A DNA stretch of 64,000 nt from Cynocephalus volans (GCF_027409185.1 NC_084471.1:5858535-5922534); one strand, 5' to 3'. Counted from the stretch's first letter, positions 11,701-23,390 are shown. Numbers and translations are program-made. The notes: a model not told the origin generated them from the sequence alone.

Positions 11701-12994
11701 GATATCATCAGCACTTACATAGTGCTTGCTGTATACCAGGCACTGTTCATCATAAGTGTTAATCACAGTCCATCAAATAAATGCACCACAGTTTATCTAT
11801 TTTAAAATTTTCACCATTACTAACAATGTTGCAATGAGTGTCCTTGTACATACATCCTTGTGGAAGAGTTTAGGTATATACCTAGGGGTAGAGTGACTGG
11901 GTTATATGGTGCCAGCATCTTCATCTACCAACCATTTGAGTCTATGTCAAATTGTTTCCTCCAAGTGTTTGTACTGCCCTTCACAGTATGTGAGAGGTTC
12001 TATGGTTCCACATTTCCCCCCAAATTTGATCGTGTTTGATTTAAATATTTTCCCAGTCTCATGGGTATGGAAGGGAACCTCATTATTTTGATTTGCATTT
12101 CCTTGATTACTAGTGAGGTTTTCTTGGCCTTTTGTTTTCTGTCAATTGCCTATTCGTATATTTGTGTTTTTCCCCATTTTCCTCATGGAGTTTTTGGCCT
12201 TTTTCTTTTTCTTTATAGAAATTCTTTATATGCTTTGGAAATAAATCCTTAGTCAGTTATATGCATCGCCTGTACCCTGACTTTTCTCTCTGTTATTGTA
12301 ACAAAGTTTTAATTTTTCATATGGTCAAACTTATCAGCCTTTCCCCTTATGGCTTATGTGTTTTGCATGTTAAACTTTCTTACCCCAGAGATCATAAGAA
12401 TATCCTGTTTTTGTTGTATTCTTCTATTTCAAGTTTTGTTATTTGTCTTCACTTTTTTATTCTTCTATTTTCTTCTCTCTCTCTCTCTTTTTTTCTATTT
12501 CATGTTTTGCTATTCCCTTTTAGGTATTTAATCCACCTGGAACTTATTTTTGTAAATGGTATTAGGAAGCAATTTAGTTTTAACTTTTTTCATATAGAAA
12601 ACCAACTCTGCCAAGCCCCATTTATTAAATCCCTTTGCTTTTGTAATACCAGTTATCATATATTGTGTTTTCACATATGCATGAGTCTATTTTGCTGCTT
12701 TCTATTCTGGTTTATGGTATATTTATCTCAGTGCCAATATCTTGATCGCAGTAGCTTCATAGTAAATCTTGACAACTGGCAAAGCAAGCCTCTTTACAAT
12801 ATTAAAAATGTTCTTGGTTGTACTTGGCTTTTTGCTCTTCCACGTATGTTTTAAAATCAATTTACAAGTTCTTCAACAACTCTGTTGAAATTTTGTGTGA
12901 AATAGCATTTAATATTAGTTTTGGGAGAATTCTCATTTTTAAAACGTCAGGTTTTCCCATCCATTTATGTTATTCAAAAAGTTTTATAATTTTC

Positions 12995-13161
12995 AGGGCC
13001 GGCCCATGGCTCACTTGGGAGAGTGCGGTGCTGATAACACCAAGGCCACAGGTTTGGATCCCGATAAAGGGATGGCTGGTTAGTTCACTTGGGGGAGCGT
13101 GGTGCTGACAACACCAAGTCAAGGGTTAAGATCCACTTATAGGTCATCTTTTAAAAAAAAA
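12995..13161 (+). mobile_element. CYN-like SINE, standard dimer
   Basis: Two tRNA-like units run head to tail. Unit 1 has CTGATAACACCAAGGCC and GGTTTGGATCCC. Unit 2 has GGCTGGTTAGTTCACTTGG, CTGACAACACCAAGTC and GGGTTAAGATCC. It ends in an A tail. The target duplication AGTTTTATAATTTTCA flanks it (12979-12994 and 13164-13179), so the SINE sits cleanly inside the older L1. Confidence 0.92.
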
Positions 13162-13502
13162 AAAGTTTTATAATTTTCAACATAAAGATTTTGTACATCT
13201 TGTTTTCCCAATTTAACTTTTTCTTTTTCTTTCTCTCTCTCTCTCTCTCTTTTTTTTCATACATCTTTGGCTTGTTATATTCCTAGGCAACTTAGATACT
13301 TTGTAGTTCTTTTAAAATTACCATTTCCAGCCATCTGTTGTGGGCATGCAAGCTCATGACTGACTTTTGGATATTCATCTTATATCCTGAAGCCTAATTG
13401 AACTCTTTTCTACCTACAACTTGTCTTTGATCTTCTTTGATTTTCTGTGTTGGAGTCTTCTGCAAATAATGAGTTTTGTTTCTTCATTTCCAATATACCA
13501 TT

Positions 13503-13540
13503 TGTGTGTGTGTATGTGTGTGTGTGTGTGTGTGTGTTTG
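13503..13540 (+). repeat. (GT)n microsatellite
   Basis: Dinucleotide run with one TA interruption. Confidence 0.93.
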
Positions 13541-13653
13541 TATTTTGTGTAATAGCACTGGTTGGGATGGGGTGGTGTGGCATAGTGGAAGGGATGTTAA
13601 AAAATATTATTCAGTCCTAAATTATGGTTTCTTTTTTTTTTTAAAGCACCATA

Positions 13654-13799
13654 TTCAGTCTGCATAGACACTGTCAAAAATTGCCAATGCCAACTATAAT
13701 GCAAGTCGTCATGGCAGGGTATTGGGGAAAGTTTTCAATGAGCTATAATCAGGCTTTGGATAAACCTCATTGGCCATGATACTGCCACTGCGTGAATCT
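13654..13799 (-). pseudogene. RNU4 pseudogene: U4 snRNA retropseudogene
   Basis: The reverse complement reads along the whole of U4 spliceosomal snRNA (about 145 nt). It begins AGATTCACGCAGTGGCAG, continues with a segment like the U4 stem II/5' stem-loop (CCAATGAGGTTTATCC), then CATTGAAAACTTTCCCCAAT, the Sm-site-like CAATTTTTGACAG, and the 3' hairpin. U4 pairs with U6 in the tri-snRNP. Substitutions are scattered, including the 5' end and the 5' stem-loop. There is a poly-T stretch (A tail of the copy) on its 3' side and short direct repeats TTATGGTTTCT (13623-13633) and TTATGATTTCT (13806-13816). This shows an L1-mobilised RNA copy, not an active gene. No snRNA promoter elements were seen. 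Confidence 0.9.
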
Positions 13800-14654
13800 C
13801 TACATTATGATTTCTGAGTTCTTCTTTGACCCATGAGTTACACTGAAGTTTATTTTTAAATTTTCCAATTGTATGGACACTTTGGGCTTATATTTTTGTT
13901 ATTGATTTCTATTTTTATTAAACTGAGTTCAAAAAATTGGTCTTCATTATATCAGCTTTTGGTATTTGTTGAGTCTTGCATTATAGCTTGGTATGTGATC
14001 CATTTTTATAAAGGTCCAATATGTCCTTGGAAAAATGGTGTATACTTCCACTTTGACTGTAGGTTTGCCAATTTCTCCTTGTAATTTTGTCAGTTTTTGA
14101 GAATATGTTGTTAGGTTTTAAACAGGTTCAGAATTTCATACCTTTGTGGGAAAGTGTTGCTTTTATTATAGCCTCTTGTCCCTAATAGTACTTTCTGTCT
14201 TTTAGCTTCTTCTGCGAATGAAATAACTGCGCCAGTATTCTTTTGGTTAATATTCGTCTGCTTCAGCTCCAATCATAGAGATAAATTTTCCTTATCTGTA
14301 TGTAGTCTGTGATTCTCTGCTTTGTAGTGGTAACTTCAGTCTGTTTACAGTTATTGTGACTTTAGGTACTATCTAATTCTGTGCTCTCTACTTTTCATAT
14401 TTTTTTATTTATTTGATTAAAAGAAAACTCTTCTTTCCTTTCACTGGATTTAGTTTTCATTACACCCATTCCTCTACTTCTACCCTACGCCACAGATTTG
14501 AAGTTTAACTTTATTTGCATATTTAACATTCGTACTTGACTTATCTGAAATTAATTAATATCTCTCCTCTACTCTAGTCTTGGATAATACCAAAAGCTTC
14601 GAATACTTTACTGCAAACACCTGTTCCTGTCTTACATGACATTATTGTCCATAT

Positions 14655-14968
14655 CAGTCAGCCCTCTGTATCTGCGGGTTCTGCAACTGTAGATTCAACC
14701 AACTGTGGATCAAAAATATTTGGGAAAAGAAAAACAATAAAAAATAATGCAAATAAAGAGCAATATAGCACAACTATTTACATAGCATTTACATTGTATT
14801 AGGTATTATAAATAATTTAGAGATTATTTAAAGTATATGGGGGGATGTGTGTAGGTTATATGCAAATACTACATCATCTTATATAAAGGACTTATATGAA
14901 GCATCTGTGTATTTTGGTATCTGCGGGGGGTCCTGGAACCAATCCCCTGTGGATACCGAGGAATAACT
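14655..14968. mobile_element. MER2-like DNA transposon (Tigger group)
   Basis: It starts CAGTCAGCCCTCTGTATC and ends near GGATACCGAGGAAT, giving imperfect terminal inverted repeats (TATCTGCGGGTTC against GTATCTGCGGGGGGTCC). The internal text TTTACATAGCATTTACATTG and GGTTATATGCAAATACTAC is typical of MER2, a non-autonomous Tc1/mariner element. No transposase is encoded. Confidence 0.85.
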
Positions 14969-14969
14969 T

Positions 14970-15936
14970 TATTTTACTTCTACCTCATTTTTATATTCTT
15001 CAGATTAGTTACTATGGCTTCTGCTTTTATACAGTCAGTGCTTATTTAGATTTGCCCATGTAGTTACCAATTATTGTCCACTATTGTTTCTCACATTTTT
15101 CCCTTTCAAATGTTTTCTTTCTTAAGTAAATCCTGTAGTATTTCTTTCAGTGGGAATCTTTATAGTGGTATACTTTTAATCTTTTAAGGAAAAAAAAACC
15201 CTCTTCTCTCTCTCATTCTTAGGTTGACATTTAGCTGGGAAGGGAATTCTAAGTGGGCATTTATCTTCTCTTAGCAGATAAATTTAATTATATTCCTTTT
15301 TAGAGAAGTTACATGTGCCACAGCTGGTTACTGGAGGAACTGAGGCTCAACTCCAGGCCCATCTGACACCAGAACTGAAGTTCTTAACCAAATCCTTTGT
15401 CTTTGGATTCACCAAATATTATAACATTTGAACAATATCAAAGTCCACAATGTATCTGCATCATGACAACACATAGGCAAATCTTAAAATATAATATCCA
15501 ACTCAGTTCGGCAAGCATTTTTACCAACTTCCCATATGCCAAGAACACAGCAGGGAGGGGATACAAAAGGATATTGTTCTTTGAGAGAGAACCTCAGTCC
15601 CATTAGGGAAGTGGGAGGTGTGCACCCAATGTTTATTCCATTACACCGTCGTCTCCTGGCTAGTGCTCTAGATCTCAGGATGCTTGGAAATTGGAAACAC
15701 AGCTCCCTTTGAGCTGTGAATACACGTATGTATTGATTGTCCTCAGTTGTTCATACACAAACATTCTATCCTGGCTGGGGTTCCCCTTAAAAGCAAGCCT
15801 GAGACAAGGGTTTGCACATAGCTATTTTATTTCAGGAAGTGAGTGATCCCAGGGACTGGGGAGAGTGTAACAGGGAAGTAGAAAAGCCAGTCCAAGGGTG
15901 TGTCAAGTTGATTACTGCTGTGGGCACTGGAGCTCT
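14970..15936. other. Mostly unassigned sequence
   Basis: The left part (to about 15300) looks like weak antisense L1. The rest has no recognised gene or repeat. Confidence 0.4.
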
Positions 15937-16890
15937 GTGTGTCAGGGTTCTCCAGGAAACATAATCAAGAGGAGGTGTGTGTGTGTGTATATGTACATAT
16001 AAAGAGATTTATTACAGAATTGGCTCATGAGATTACAGAAGCTGGCAAGTTCAAAATCTGCAGTTAAGGCTGGCAGGCTGGAGACCCAGGTGAGCCAATG
16101 ATGCAGATGAAGTCTGACGACAGTGTGCTGGAGAATTCCCTCTTGCTCCAGGAGGCCAGGTGTATTAGTCCGGATTCTGCAGAGGGGCAGAACCAGTAAG
16201 ATAGATAGAGAGAGAGATAGATAGATGGATGACAGAGGATTTACTAGGGGAATTGGCTCACAGATGGGAGCTGAGAAGTTCCACGATAGGCCGTCTGCAA
16301 GCTGGAGAACCAGGGAAGCCAGTAGCATGGCTCAGATGAAGTTTGAAAACCTCAGAACCAGGGAAGCTGAAGGTGTAACCATCTGTTTGAAGCCAAAGGT
16401 CCGAATGCTCAGAGGCAGAGGTGGGGGGCCGCTGGTGCAAGTCCCAGAATCCAAAATCCAGAGAACCTGAAGTTCCAACATCCAGGAGCAGGAGAAGGGC
16501 ATCCTGGCTCCAGAAGAGAGAAAAAGAGCAAGAATTCGCCCTTCCTCTGCCTTTTTGGTCCATTCAGGCCCCCAGCTGACGGGATGTTGCCCACCCACAC
16601 TGAGAGTGTGTCTTCCCCAGTCACTCCACAGACTCGCATGCTAACCTCCTCTGCAAACTCCCTCACAGACACACTCAGAAATAAAGTTGCACCAGCTGTC
16701 TAGGTATTCCTTAATTCAGTTGAGTTAACATCTGAAGTTGACATCACATCAGTCTTTTCGTTGTATTCAACTGACAGGATGAGGCGCACTCACATTATGG
16801 AGGGCAATGTGTTTTACTTAAAGTTCACTGATTTAAATGTAAATCTCATCCAAAAACACCCTCCGGATTGACACAAAATAAATTGTTACA
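15937..16890 (-). mobile_element. MLT2-type ERVL LTR, split by another LTR
   Basis: The left half has reversed MLT2 landmarks (CAGGGTTCTCCAGGAAACAT, GAATTGGCTCATGAGATTAC, GGCAGGCTGGAGACCCAGG). They resume at about 16752 with CAACTGACAGGATGAGGC, CACATTATGGAGGGCAATG and ATTTAAATGTAAATCTCATC, ending near a reversed TGTAACA-like end. The middle is a separate LTR. Confidence 0.75.
16161..16751 (-). mobile_element. ERVL-like LTR nested in MLT2
   Basis: A TG...CA-bounded block (TGTATTAGTCCGGATTC to ACATCACATCA) separates two parts of the older MLT2 LTR. It resembles MLT2-type LTRs only at its left end, has a short GATA run at 16199-16230, and has a reversed polyadenylation region. The exact right boundary is uncertain and no clean 5-bp target duplication was found. 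Confidence 0.6.
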
Positions 16891-17305
16891 GGCTCGATCC
16901 CTAGGCACCTCCTAGGAGTGTGTAGAATATGCCTCAGACTGCGCCACCTGGGGACAGAGAAGCAGTTGACCACTGGCACCATCTCCCACTGGTCAAGGCT
17001 GGCCCTATGGGATGTTAATTCTTACTTCCCAGTTGCAGATGCATGAATGCTGGGCAGGTCCCCACAGGTGACCACACTGCAGTGTCAGAGCAACCCTGAG
17101 GCAGAATGCCAGAGGCACAGGGAGCAGCTTCATGGCCAGGTGCATAAGATTATACCTGCAGAAAAGGTAGGATGAGAGTATAACTTCCTTGTTTTCCTTA
17201 CTGTGGCCTTTGCCAGAACTTTCTGTGACATCATATTTATTAAACAGAGTCTACTGGAAGTTGGAGCTGAGGAAGTTTTCCTAGAATGGTAAAAGCTCAA
17301 TGCAC
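16891..17305. other. Single-copy sequence
   Basis: No element or gene recognised. Confidence 0.4.
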
Positions 17306-17309
17306 TGGA

Positions 17310-17520
17310 AATAGATAGAGCTGAACTCAAATTCCAACTGTATTACTTGGCAGTAAAGGTATTTCATCTTCCTGGGTACTTTAATATTTTTTTTCCATCT
17401 GTTAAAGGGGACCCCTGCTGTCTACCTCTAATTACTGGGAAGATCACATATCATTGAGACAAAAGGTGGGTCTAGCTTATTCCTTGACCTCTTGTACATC
17501 CTCAACAAATACTTATTTCC
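17310..17520 (-). mobile_element. MIR SINE
   Basis: Reversed MIR order: AACTCAAATTCCAACTGTAT, CCATCTGTTAAAGGGGACC, then a CTCAACAAATACTTATTTC end. Ancient and diverged. Confidence 0.65.
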
Positions 17521-17717
17521 TTCTTTCCTCTTCCTTGCTCAGAAAAATTGGGGGAATCCTTTATAAAAAATTTTTTTCTGGAATTACCTTATATCTCACT
17601 TTTTCAAAAAGTATTTGAGGCTTCCTCTAAAACATATGTGATTTACAAATAAAGTTTACAGATGCTTTTACACTCCTTTTAGGCCATTTTATTTTTATTC
17701 TTCTGATCCTGAGAGGA

Positions 17718-17741
17718 GTGCGTGTGTGCGTGCGTGTGTGT

Positions 17742-17783
<42 letters not shown>
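17718..17783 (+). repeat. (GT)n microsatellite
   Basis: Long TG/CG-TG run of about 65 bp, interrupted near its left end. Likely polymorphic. Confidence 0.95.
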
Positions 17784-17785
<2 letters not shown>

Positions 17786-17789
17786 AGAT

Positions 17790-18690
17790 TTAGCTCATTA
17801 TGATAGAGAAGGTGCTAAAAGCCAGCAGTCCTCAGGATGTGAAAGCAATACTGCCATTGGTGGGAGAGGAAAAGAGAAAGATGGAAGGGGGCAATTTTGA
17901 CTCTCTCAAGGTCAGACAAATAAAAGCTAGTTTGGAAAGGCCATTGTCCGTTTTGAGTGAGATGGGGAAGCTTTAAGGCCCAGGAGGTCTGCCAAAATAA
18001 GGGTGCTATAATCACATCTGAAAGCCTCAGTGTCCAAAGCCACCCAGCAGATCATCTGTGGGGCCTTGCAGGGTCCTGGGACTCCAGGTGTGGGGTAAAT
18101 AGTTTGTCTTTCCTCTCTCCTTCTCCCTTCTCCCCTTTTTTCCTCCCTGCTTCACCCCAGTCCCTCCGGCTGTCTCATGCACACACATATACTCATTTGT
18201 ATTCACGTTCAATCAATTCACTCATTATGTACGTATTGTATAATAAATACATCAGGTTCTAAACCGATTGAAAACAACACAAGGAGCAACTGAAGACCAA
18301 AGTACAGTATCAACTTTATTAACGGGCCACACAAATGCCCGTTCACCTCAGAAGAGCAGGGTTACCAGGTGCCGCAGGACTGGAGAACTGCATAGATCCA
18401 CCTCCTGCCCCGCACCCCACCGTGGGCAGAAGCAGACCCCTGGACAGCCACCTGGTTTGTTCTGTGCTGGGAGAACAGAGGTCCAAGGGAGTAAGGAATA
18501 AGTGTCGCCTGGTGACTGAGGCCCGGTGTCTGGCTCTTGCTGATCCCACCAGCTAGAAGAGGAGACAGTGCGTGATGGGTTTAGAGGAGCAGGCAGTGTT
18601 CACTACCACCCTGCTGGGGGGAGACTGGACCTGTGAGGAGGAGGTCTGAGTGGGTGGTTTGGGGACATGAAGACTCCCCTCTAGCAGGGG
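17790..18690. other. Single-copy sequence
   Basis: No repeat family recognised. Several overlapping short frames on both strands show no domain or consistent coding pattern. Confidence 0.4.
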
Positions 18691-18693
18691 ACT

Positions 18694-19160
18694 TTAGTGG
18701 GTTGAATTGTGTCACCCCAAAATTTGTATGCTAAAGTCCTAACCCCTAATAACTCAGAATGTGACCTTATTTGGAAATAAGGTTGTTGAAGATGTAGTTA
18801 GTTAAGATGAGGCCATACTGGAGTAGAGTCAGCCCTTATCTGGTATAACTGGTGTCCTTATAAAAAGAGGAAGTTTGAAAACACACACACAGACAGACTG
18901 CCACGTGAAGATGGAGGCAGAGATTGGGTGATGCATCTACCATCTAAAGAATGCTGAACATCGCCAGCAAACCAGCAGAAGCTGGAGAGAAGTCTGGAAC
19001 AGATCCACCCTTGCGGCCCTCAGTAGGAACCAACCCTGCTGATGCCTTGATCTTGAACTTCTGGCCTCCAGAACTGTGAAGGAATACATACATTTCTATT
19101 GTTTAAGCCACCTGGTTTGTGGAGCTTTGTTATGGCAGCCCCAGGACATGGATATAGAGA
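18694..19160 (+). mobile_element. MaLR/MLT1-like solitary LTR
   Basis: Starts near GGGTTGAATTGTGTCACCCC. It continues with CAGAATGTGACCTTATTTGG, TTAGTTAAGATGAGGCCATA, GGTGTCCTTATAAAAAGAGG and CTTCTGGCCTCCAGAACTGT, and ends at GTTATGGCAGCCCCAGG. It belongs to the same LTR class as 973-1341 but is less decayed. Confidence 0.8.
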
Positions 19161-19736
19161 CCATGAAATGGAAGCAGTTCTAAGAGGAGGACTCAAGAGT
19201 GGGCTGGAGTTTCTGGGGCTTGGTCAAAGCCGGGCAGGGTGAGTGTGCTCACTCATTTGGGTCACCGCTGGGGGTGCTGCCTGCTTCTCCCAGCACTGCC
19301 AGGAGTCTGTCTGCAGTGCCTGGAGGTTGTCCTTCCACTTCCCAGAACTTCAGGGGAGACTCTGGAGCCAAGAGGAAAAAGCAGCAGATTCAGTCTCTTC
19401 CTTTCCCAGAGTTCCTGGGAAGCACACTCAGTGATTGCATCCTCTTCCCTGGGTTCCTGTTTTACAACACGTGGGACACGGTCCATCTGAGACTCCAGTA
19501 TGGGCTAGCTGATTACATGTGAGCGCAGAGCCAAAAGTCAACTGTGCCAACAGCCCATTTGCAAACCACCTTGAACACCGTGTGTGTGATAAGGCTAATC
19601 TGAACTGGCTCTCGTCACCTGAGCTTTCCTGTCCCTTGGGACTGCCTGTGATGCATGTTTGTACACTTTACTGCAGGTAGGAAGCTTGAGTGAGTCAGAT
19701 CCTTGCCTGATGGAGCTCCCAAAGCACCTTGGTTTT
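19161..19736. other. Single-copy sequence
   Basis: GC-richer unique DNA. Short overlapping frames on both strands (up to 107 codons) show no recognisable product. Confidence 0.4.
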
Positions 19737-19749
19737 AAGTGTGGTTAAC

Positions 19750-19918
19750 TTTTTTTTTTTTTTTTTTTTGACCGGTAAGGGGATTGCAACCCTTGGCACA
19801 GTGTTGTCTGCACCACACTCAGCCAGTGAGTGCACCGGCCATCCCTATATAGGATCTGAACCCGCTGCCTTGGTGCTACCACTGCCGCACTCTCTTGAGT
19901 GAGCCACGGGGCCGGCCC
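19750..19918 (-). mobile_element. CYN-like SINE dimer, variant
   Basis: Antisense dimer ending in GGCCGGCCC at the right, with a 20-base T-run (A tail) at the left. Its first unit has an altered anticodon region and its second begins GGCCGGTGCACTCACTGG, as in the variant at 2636. Target duplications are AAGTGTGGTTAACTTTT (19737) and AAGTGCGGTTAGCTTTT (19919). Confidence 0.88.
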
Positions 19919-19935
19919 AAGTGCGGTTAGCTTTT

Positions 19936-20470
19936 GCTGTGCCCTCAGCCACAGTGGTTCTCTCCATCTCTTTAAAAGGCACAGCCCTATTCATTCAGAT
20001 GACAAGGCCCTTAAGCACACCCCTTGTTTAGTTCTCTCTGCTGCAGTATCCACCCAAGTATGATGGGTGGATACCTCAAAATGCATGAATTAAGGAGAGC
20101 TGGGCTGGGGATGAGAGGCCTGGACCCCAGGTGTAGCTTCCCAAGTCACTGCAGATGTCTCTCTTTTGAAGCCTCGTCCCCAGCTCCCCTTCACCACCCC
20201 TCTGGACTCCCAGCTCCCATTGGAGGGTAATGGCTCCTTCCTCTTCTACTTTGCATGGTGCCTGGCACATGGCACGCTGGCAGCAGCAGCAGAGCCACTC
20301 ACACTGCAAGGGACAGCATTTACATATTCAGTGCCTACCCATGGCCAAAGGCTGACTTAAGCATCCTCCACTGTTTGCCCTGGCCCAAGCCTCTTATGTG
20401 AACTACTTGAACCCAGGGAATTAATTGCCCCAGCATCTGGCATAGCCTGGCACCGAATGTTCAACGAGCG
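19936..20470. other. Single-copy sequence
   Basis: No gene or repeat recognised. Confidence 0.4.
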
Positions 20471-20474
20471 TTCA

Positions 20475-20600
20475 GTTTATTTGAACCAACCTGTGACCTG
20501 GGTCAAATCATTTTACATTCCTGGGCTTCCTTTCAGTGCCTCCTCTGCCAAGTGAGAGACTTTGAACTAAATGCTCTGAAGTTCTTATATTTGATTGTGA
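20475..20600 (-). mobile_element. MIR-like fragment
   Basis: The order TGTGACCTGGGTCAAATC, ATTCCTGGGCTTCC, CTGCCAAGTGAGAGAC fits the reversed core of MIR. Short and diverged. Confidence 0.5.
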
Positions 20601-20809
20601 CTGTCACTTTCTGATAGCTTCTAATAACCAACTACTCTTTCCATAACCTGCCACCCCAACCCAAAGCACAGCCAAGGATTTTGGGATACTCATCTAGTCC
20701 TACAAGAAACCAAAAGGATTTCTCTCACTTCTTTCACATCCAAGACTATAATCATGTGGTTTAGCATTGGATTATAAGTTGATGTACTAGAGGCTCCAAG
20801 ATCATCTTC

Positions 20810-21005
20810 AGGTTTAATGATTTGCCAGAAAGACTCACAGAACTCAGAAAAGCTGTTACACTCATGGTCACAGTTTATTACCTCGAAAAGATACAGATCA
20901 AAATCAGCAAAGGTACTACATAGGGCAGAGTCCAGGAGAGACCAGGTGTGGAGCTTCAAGGTGTCCTCTCCCTGTGGAGTCACGTGCACAGTGACAGTGC
21001 TTAAC
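20810..21005 (-). mobile_element. LTR-like ancient repeat
   Basis: CAGAAAGACTCACAGAACTC, GTCACAGTTTATTACCTCG and GGGCAGAGTCCAGGAGAGAC resemble a common reversed mammalian LTR with a polyadenylation signal. I cannot name the family. Confidence 0.4.
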
Positions 21006-21009
21006 TCTC

Positions 21010-21810
21010 AGTAATGACAATGGAGGGAGGTGGGAGGACTCGACAGATATTTGACCCGATTTGAGGAGGTAGAGTTGACAAAACTTGAGGATTGATTGGA
21101 TTACGGGCGTTGCAAGACAAGGAAGCTGAGGATGACCTCCCAGTTTTTTGCTTATGAGAGAGGCAGTGTTGAAGACGGTGGGGGTACGGGGAGGGGAGAG
21201 GAGACGGTTTGGTTTTGAACATATTGGTCTGAGGTGCCTGCGATACATCTATGTGGGTTTGAAGTTCAAAGAGGAGGTTCAAGGTGGGAGTCATCATAGT
21301 GTTCAGGAAGTGACTGAAGCCATGGGAGTAGATGAAATCCTCTGGAGGTGGAATTTAGAGTGGGAAGGGAAGGCATGTTTTTGAGAAATTCCCTTGTTGT
21401 TGAAAAAGCACTGGAGGATGATGAGGCAGCCAAGGAGACTGAGGGTGGTGAGCAAAGAAGATCAGGAAGAGAACAGGGAGAGGCTGTCTAGTGTTCCAAG
21501 AACGAGGGAGCGAATGTTGCTGAAAGGGCAAGTAAGATGAAGATCACATAATACATCATATAATCTACTGGATCCAGCAAAATAACTGGTCAGCGCTGAC
21601 CCTGGAGAAAGCCATTTCGGAGAAGGGAGGGTTGGGAAGAAGCCCTTTGTGATGGATCAGGAAACGAGGAGGAGACTGTAGAAAGCAGTCAGACAACTCT
21701 GCAGAAGTCTGGCTGAGAACAGGAGTTTAGAGAGTGGGGAAAAGCTGGAGGGGCCTGTGGGGTGGAAGGGGAGTCGTTTTCTCGTTTTCACCTTTCAAGT
21801 GGGAGAACCC
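21010..21810 (+). mobile_element. Ancient interspersed repeat, unnamed
   Basis: A purine-rich stretch with phrases such as TGGTTTTGAACATATTGGTC, TGAGGTGCCTGCGATACATC and GATGAGGCAGCCAAGGAGAC. I recall this pattern as a frequent diverged mammalian repeat. No reading frame of interest. Confidence 0.35.
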
Positions 21811-22179
21811 TGAGCATATTACAATTCAGAGGGGAAGCATCTAAGGAGAGGTTGAAGATATAGACAATAAAAGAATATAGTAATGAAAAGAGGGCCATCC
21901 TTGAGAAGGTGGGAGGAGCTGGGACGCAGGGCACACAGCAGAGGCGTGAACCAGGAGAGTGGGAGGGAACAATGCTGTTCGCAGGTGCAGGAGAGTTTGC
22001 ATAATAACATTCCTTTCCTTAGTGCCATGGGATTTGCCACTTTTCTGTTCAATTCAACTCAACAGACACTTGCTGATTGCTCACCTGTGCCAGATACTAT
22101 GCTATGAGCTGGTGATACAGGTGAGAATGACTCTACGGCCCTTAGGGAGTTAGGGAGAAGTGGGGGAGACAAAAAACCA

Positions 22180-22390
22180 TGATCAGAGCTAACATTAATG
22201 CAGCATGGACCCCAGGCCACACAATCATGGCATTTAGGTCTCACAGCAACCCCAGGAAGTAGGTGGCAGTGAGATTCTCCGTTAACAGGTGAAGGAACGG
22301 AAGTGCAGAGAAAGGAAATTACTTATCCTAGGTTAGAAGAAACTCTGGTGCTGGACTGGAAACCTAGAGAAAGGACTCTGGAGGCTAAGT
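22180..22390 (+). mobile_element. MIR SINE
   Basis: MIR order on the plus strand: CAGAGCTAACATTAATGCAG, CACAGCAACCCCAGGAAGTA, GGTGAAGGAACGGAAGTGCA, TTACTTATCCTAGGTTAG. Confidence 0.7.
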
Positions 22391-23050
22391 GCTTCATGGT
22401 GACATCACAGCGTGCTGTTGCTCATAAACCACACCTCAGAAAAATGACTGGCCACAACACTGTGCACTGGGTATCACCAGTTTTCCAGGGCAATCAAGAT
22501 TTAGTGCCGTTTTCATCTTTTCAGCAAAGGCAGTGCATTAACTTTCCTTTCAGCATCTCTTCAGTCAGCAGGCTCCTCCTGCTCCACCCTCACAATTCAG
22601 GCTGCATTAACCCTCGGCCTCTTCTGCACGGCTTGTCTCCCTGTGCTTTAATCCTTCTCTGTTTTTAATTTTAGTTATTTCCCACATCCCAAACTAAGGC
22701 ACAAAGGATTTGTTTTAATTTAGCAGTTGCGTGGGAAATCTTACAAAAAGCTCACAGAAAAGATGCTGTGAGATTTTTATCTCCAGGCTAAACCTCTCCC
22801 CGGAACTCCAGATTCGTATATCCAGTTGCCTACACAACACATCCATTTGGATGTCTAACAGATGTCTCACACTTCAAAGCCTGAACCCCAGTCTCCCCCT
22901 TGGACTCTGCCTCCCTTGTCTGCCTCCCCTGTGGTTGTTCCATCTTGGTTAATGGTATCTCCATAATTCCAGGTGCTTGGGAACAAAACCTCTCCTTGTC
23001 TCGGCTCCCCGTTGGCTTTCTCTCTGTTATGCATATCCTCAATCCAGCCA
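22391..23050. other. Single-copy sequence
   Basis: No gene or repeat recognised. The 121-codon frame starting at 22303 begins within the MIR and has no domain. Confidence 0.4.
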
Positions 23051-23390
23051 TGTGATGGTTAATTTTATGTGTCAGCTTGGCTCATGGTACCCAGATATGC
23101 TCAGATAACAGCTAAACACTGGTCTAGGTGTTACTGTGAAGGTGTTTTTTAGACAAGATTAACATTTAAATCAGCGGGCTTTGAGTAAAGCAAATAACTC
23201 ATCCAATCAGTTGGAGGTCTTTAAGGAAGGAGGAGTTCTGCCCGCAGGTTGCCTCTGGACTTGAGCTGCAACGTCACCTCTTCCCTGGGTCTCCAGGCTG
23301 CTGGCTTACCCTGGACCTCTTGGACTTGCCACAATCATGTGAGCCAATTCCTTAAAATACATCTCTCTCTGGAGAAAAGAAGAAATACTC
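23051..23390 (+). mobile_element. MLT2-type LTR, 5' part
   Basis: Begins TGTGATGGTTAATTTTATGT, the standard MLT2 start, and continues with TAGACAAGATTAACATTTAA, CATCCAATCAGTTGGAGG and GAGCCAATTCCTTAAAATAC. Its expected 3' end lies about 3 kb away at 26393-26440, so it has been split by later insertions. Confidence 0.8.

Larger units (their letters stand above)
10390..14640 (-). mobile_element. Old L1, minus strand, split by insertions
   Basis: The T-rich text reads as antisense L1 from the 3' UTR (left) into ORF2 (right). Landmarks are GTGGGATTGCTGGGTCC at about 11060, TTGATTTGCATTTCC at about 12090, TTTATTAAATCCC at about 12620 and CTTTGACCCATGAGTTA at about 13825. It is interrupted by SINEs at 11.35 and 13.0 kb and a U4 retropseudogene at 13.65 kb. 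The 197-residue frame at 12261-12854 is antisense to ORF2 and not a gene. More than one L1 copy may be merged here. Confidence 0.7.

Noticed and set aside
12261..12854. 197-codon plus-strand open frame
   Set aside because: It is antisense to degenerate L1 ORF2, T-rich, and its Phe/Leu/Tyr-rich product is what antisense L1 always gives.
22303..22668. 121-codon plus-strand frame
   Set aside because: Begins inside a MIR and has no recognisable protein features.
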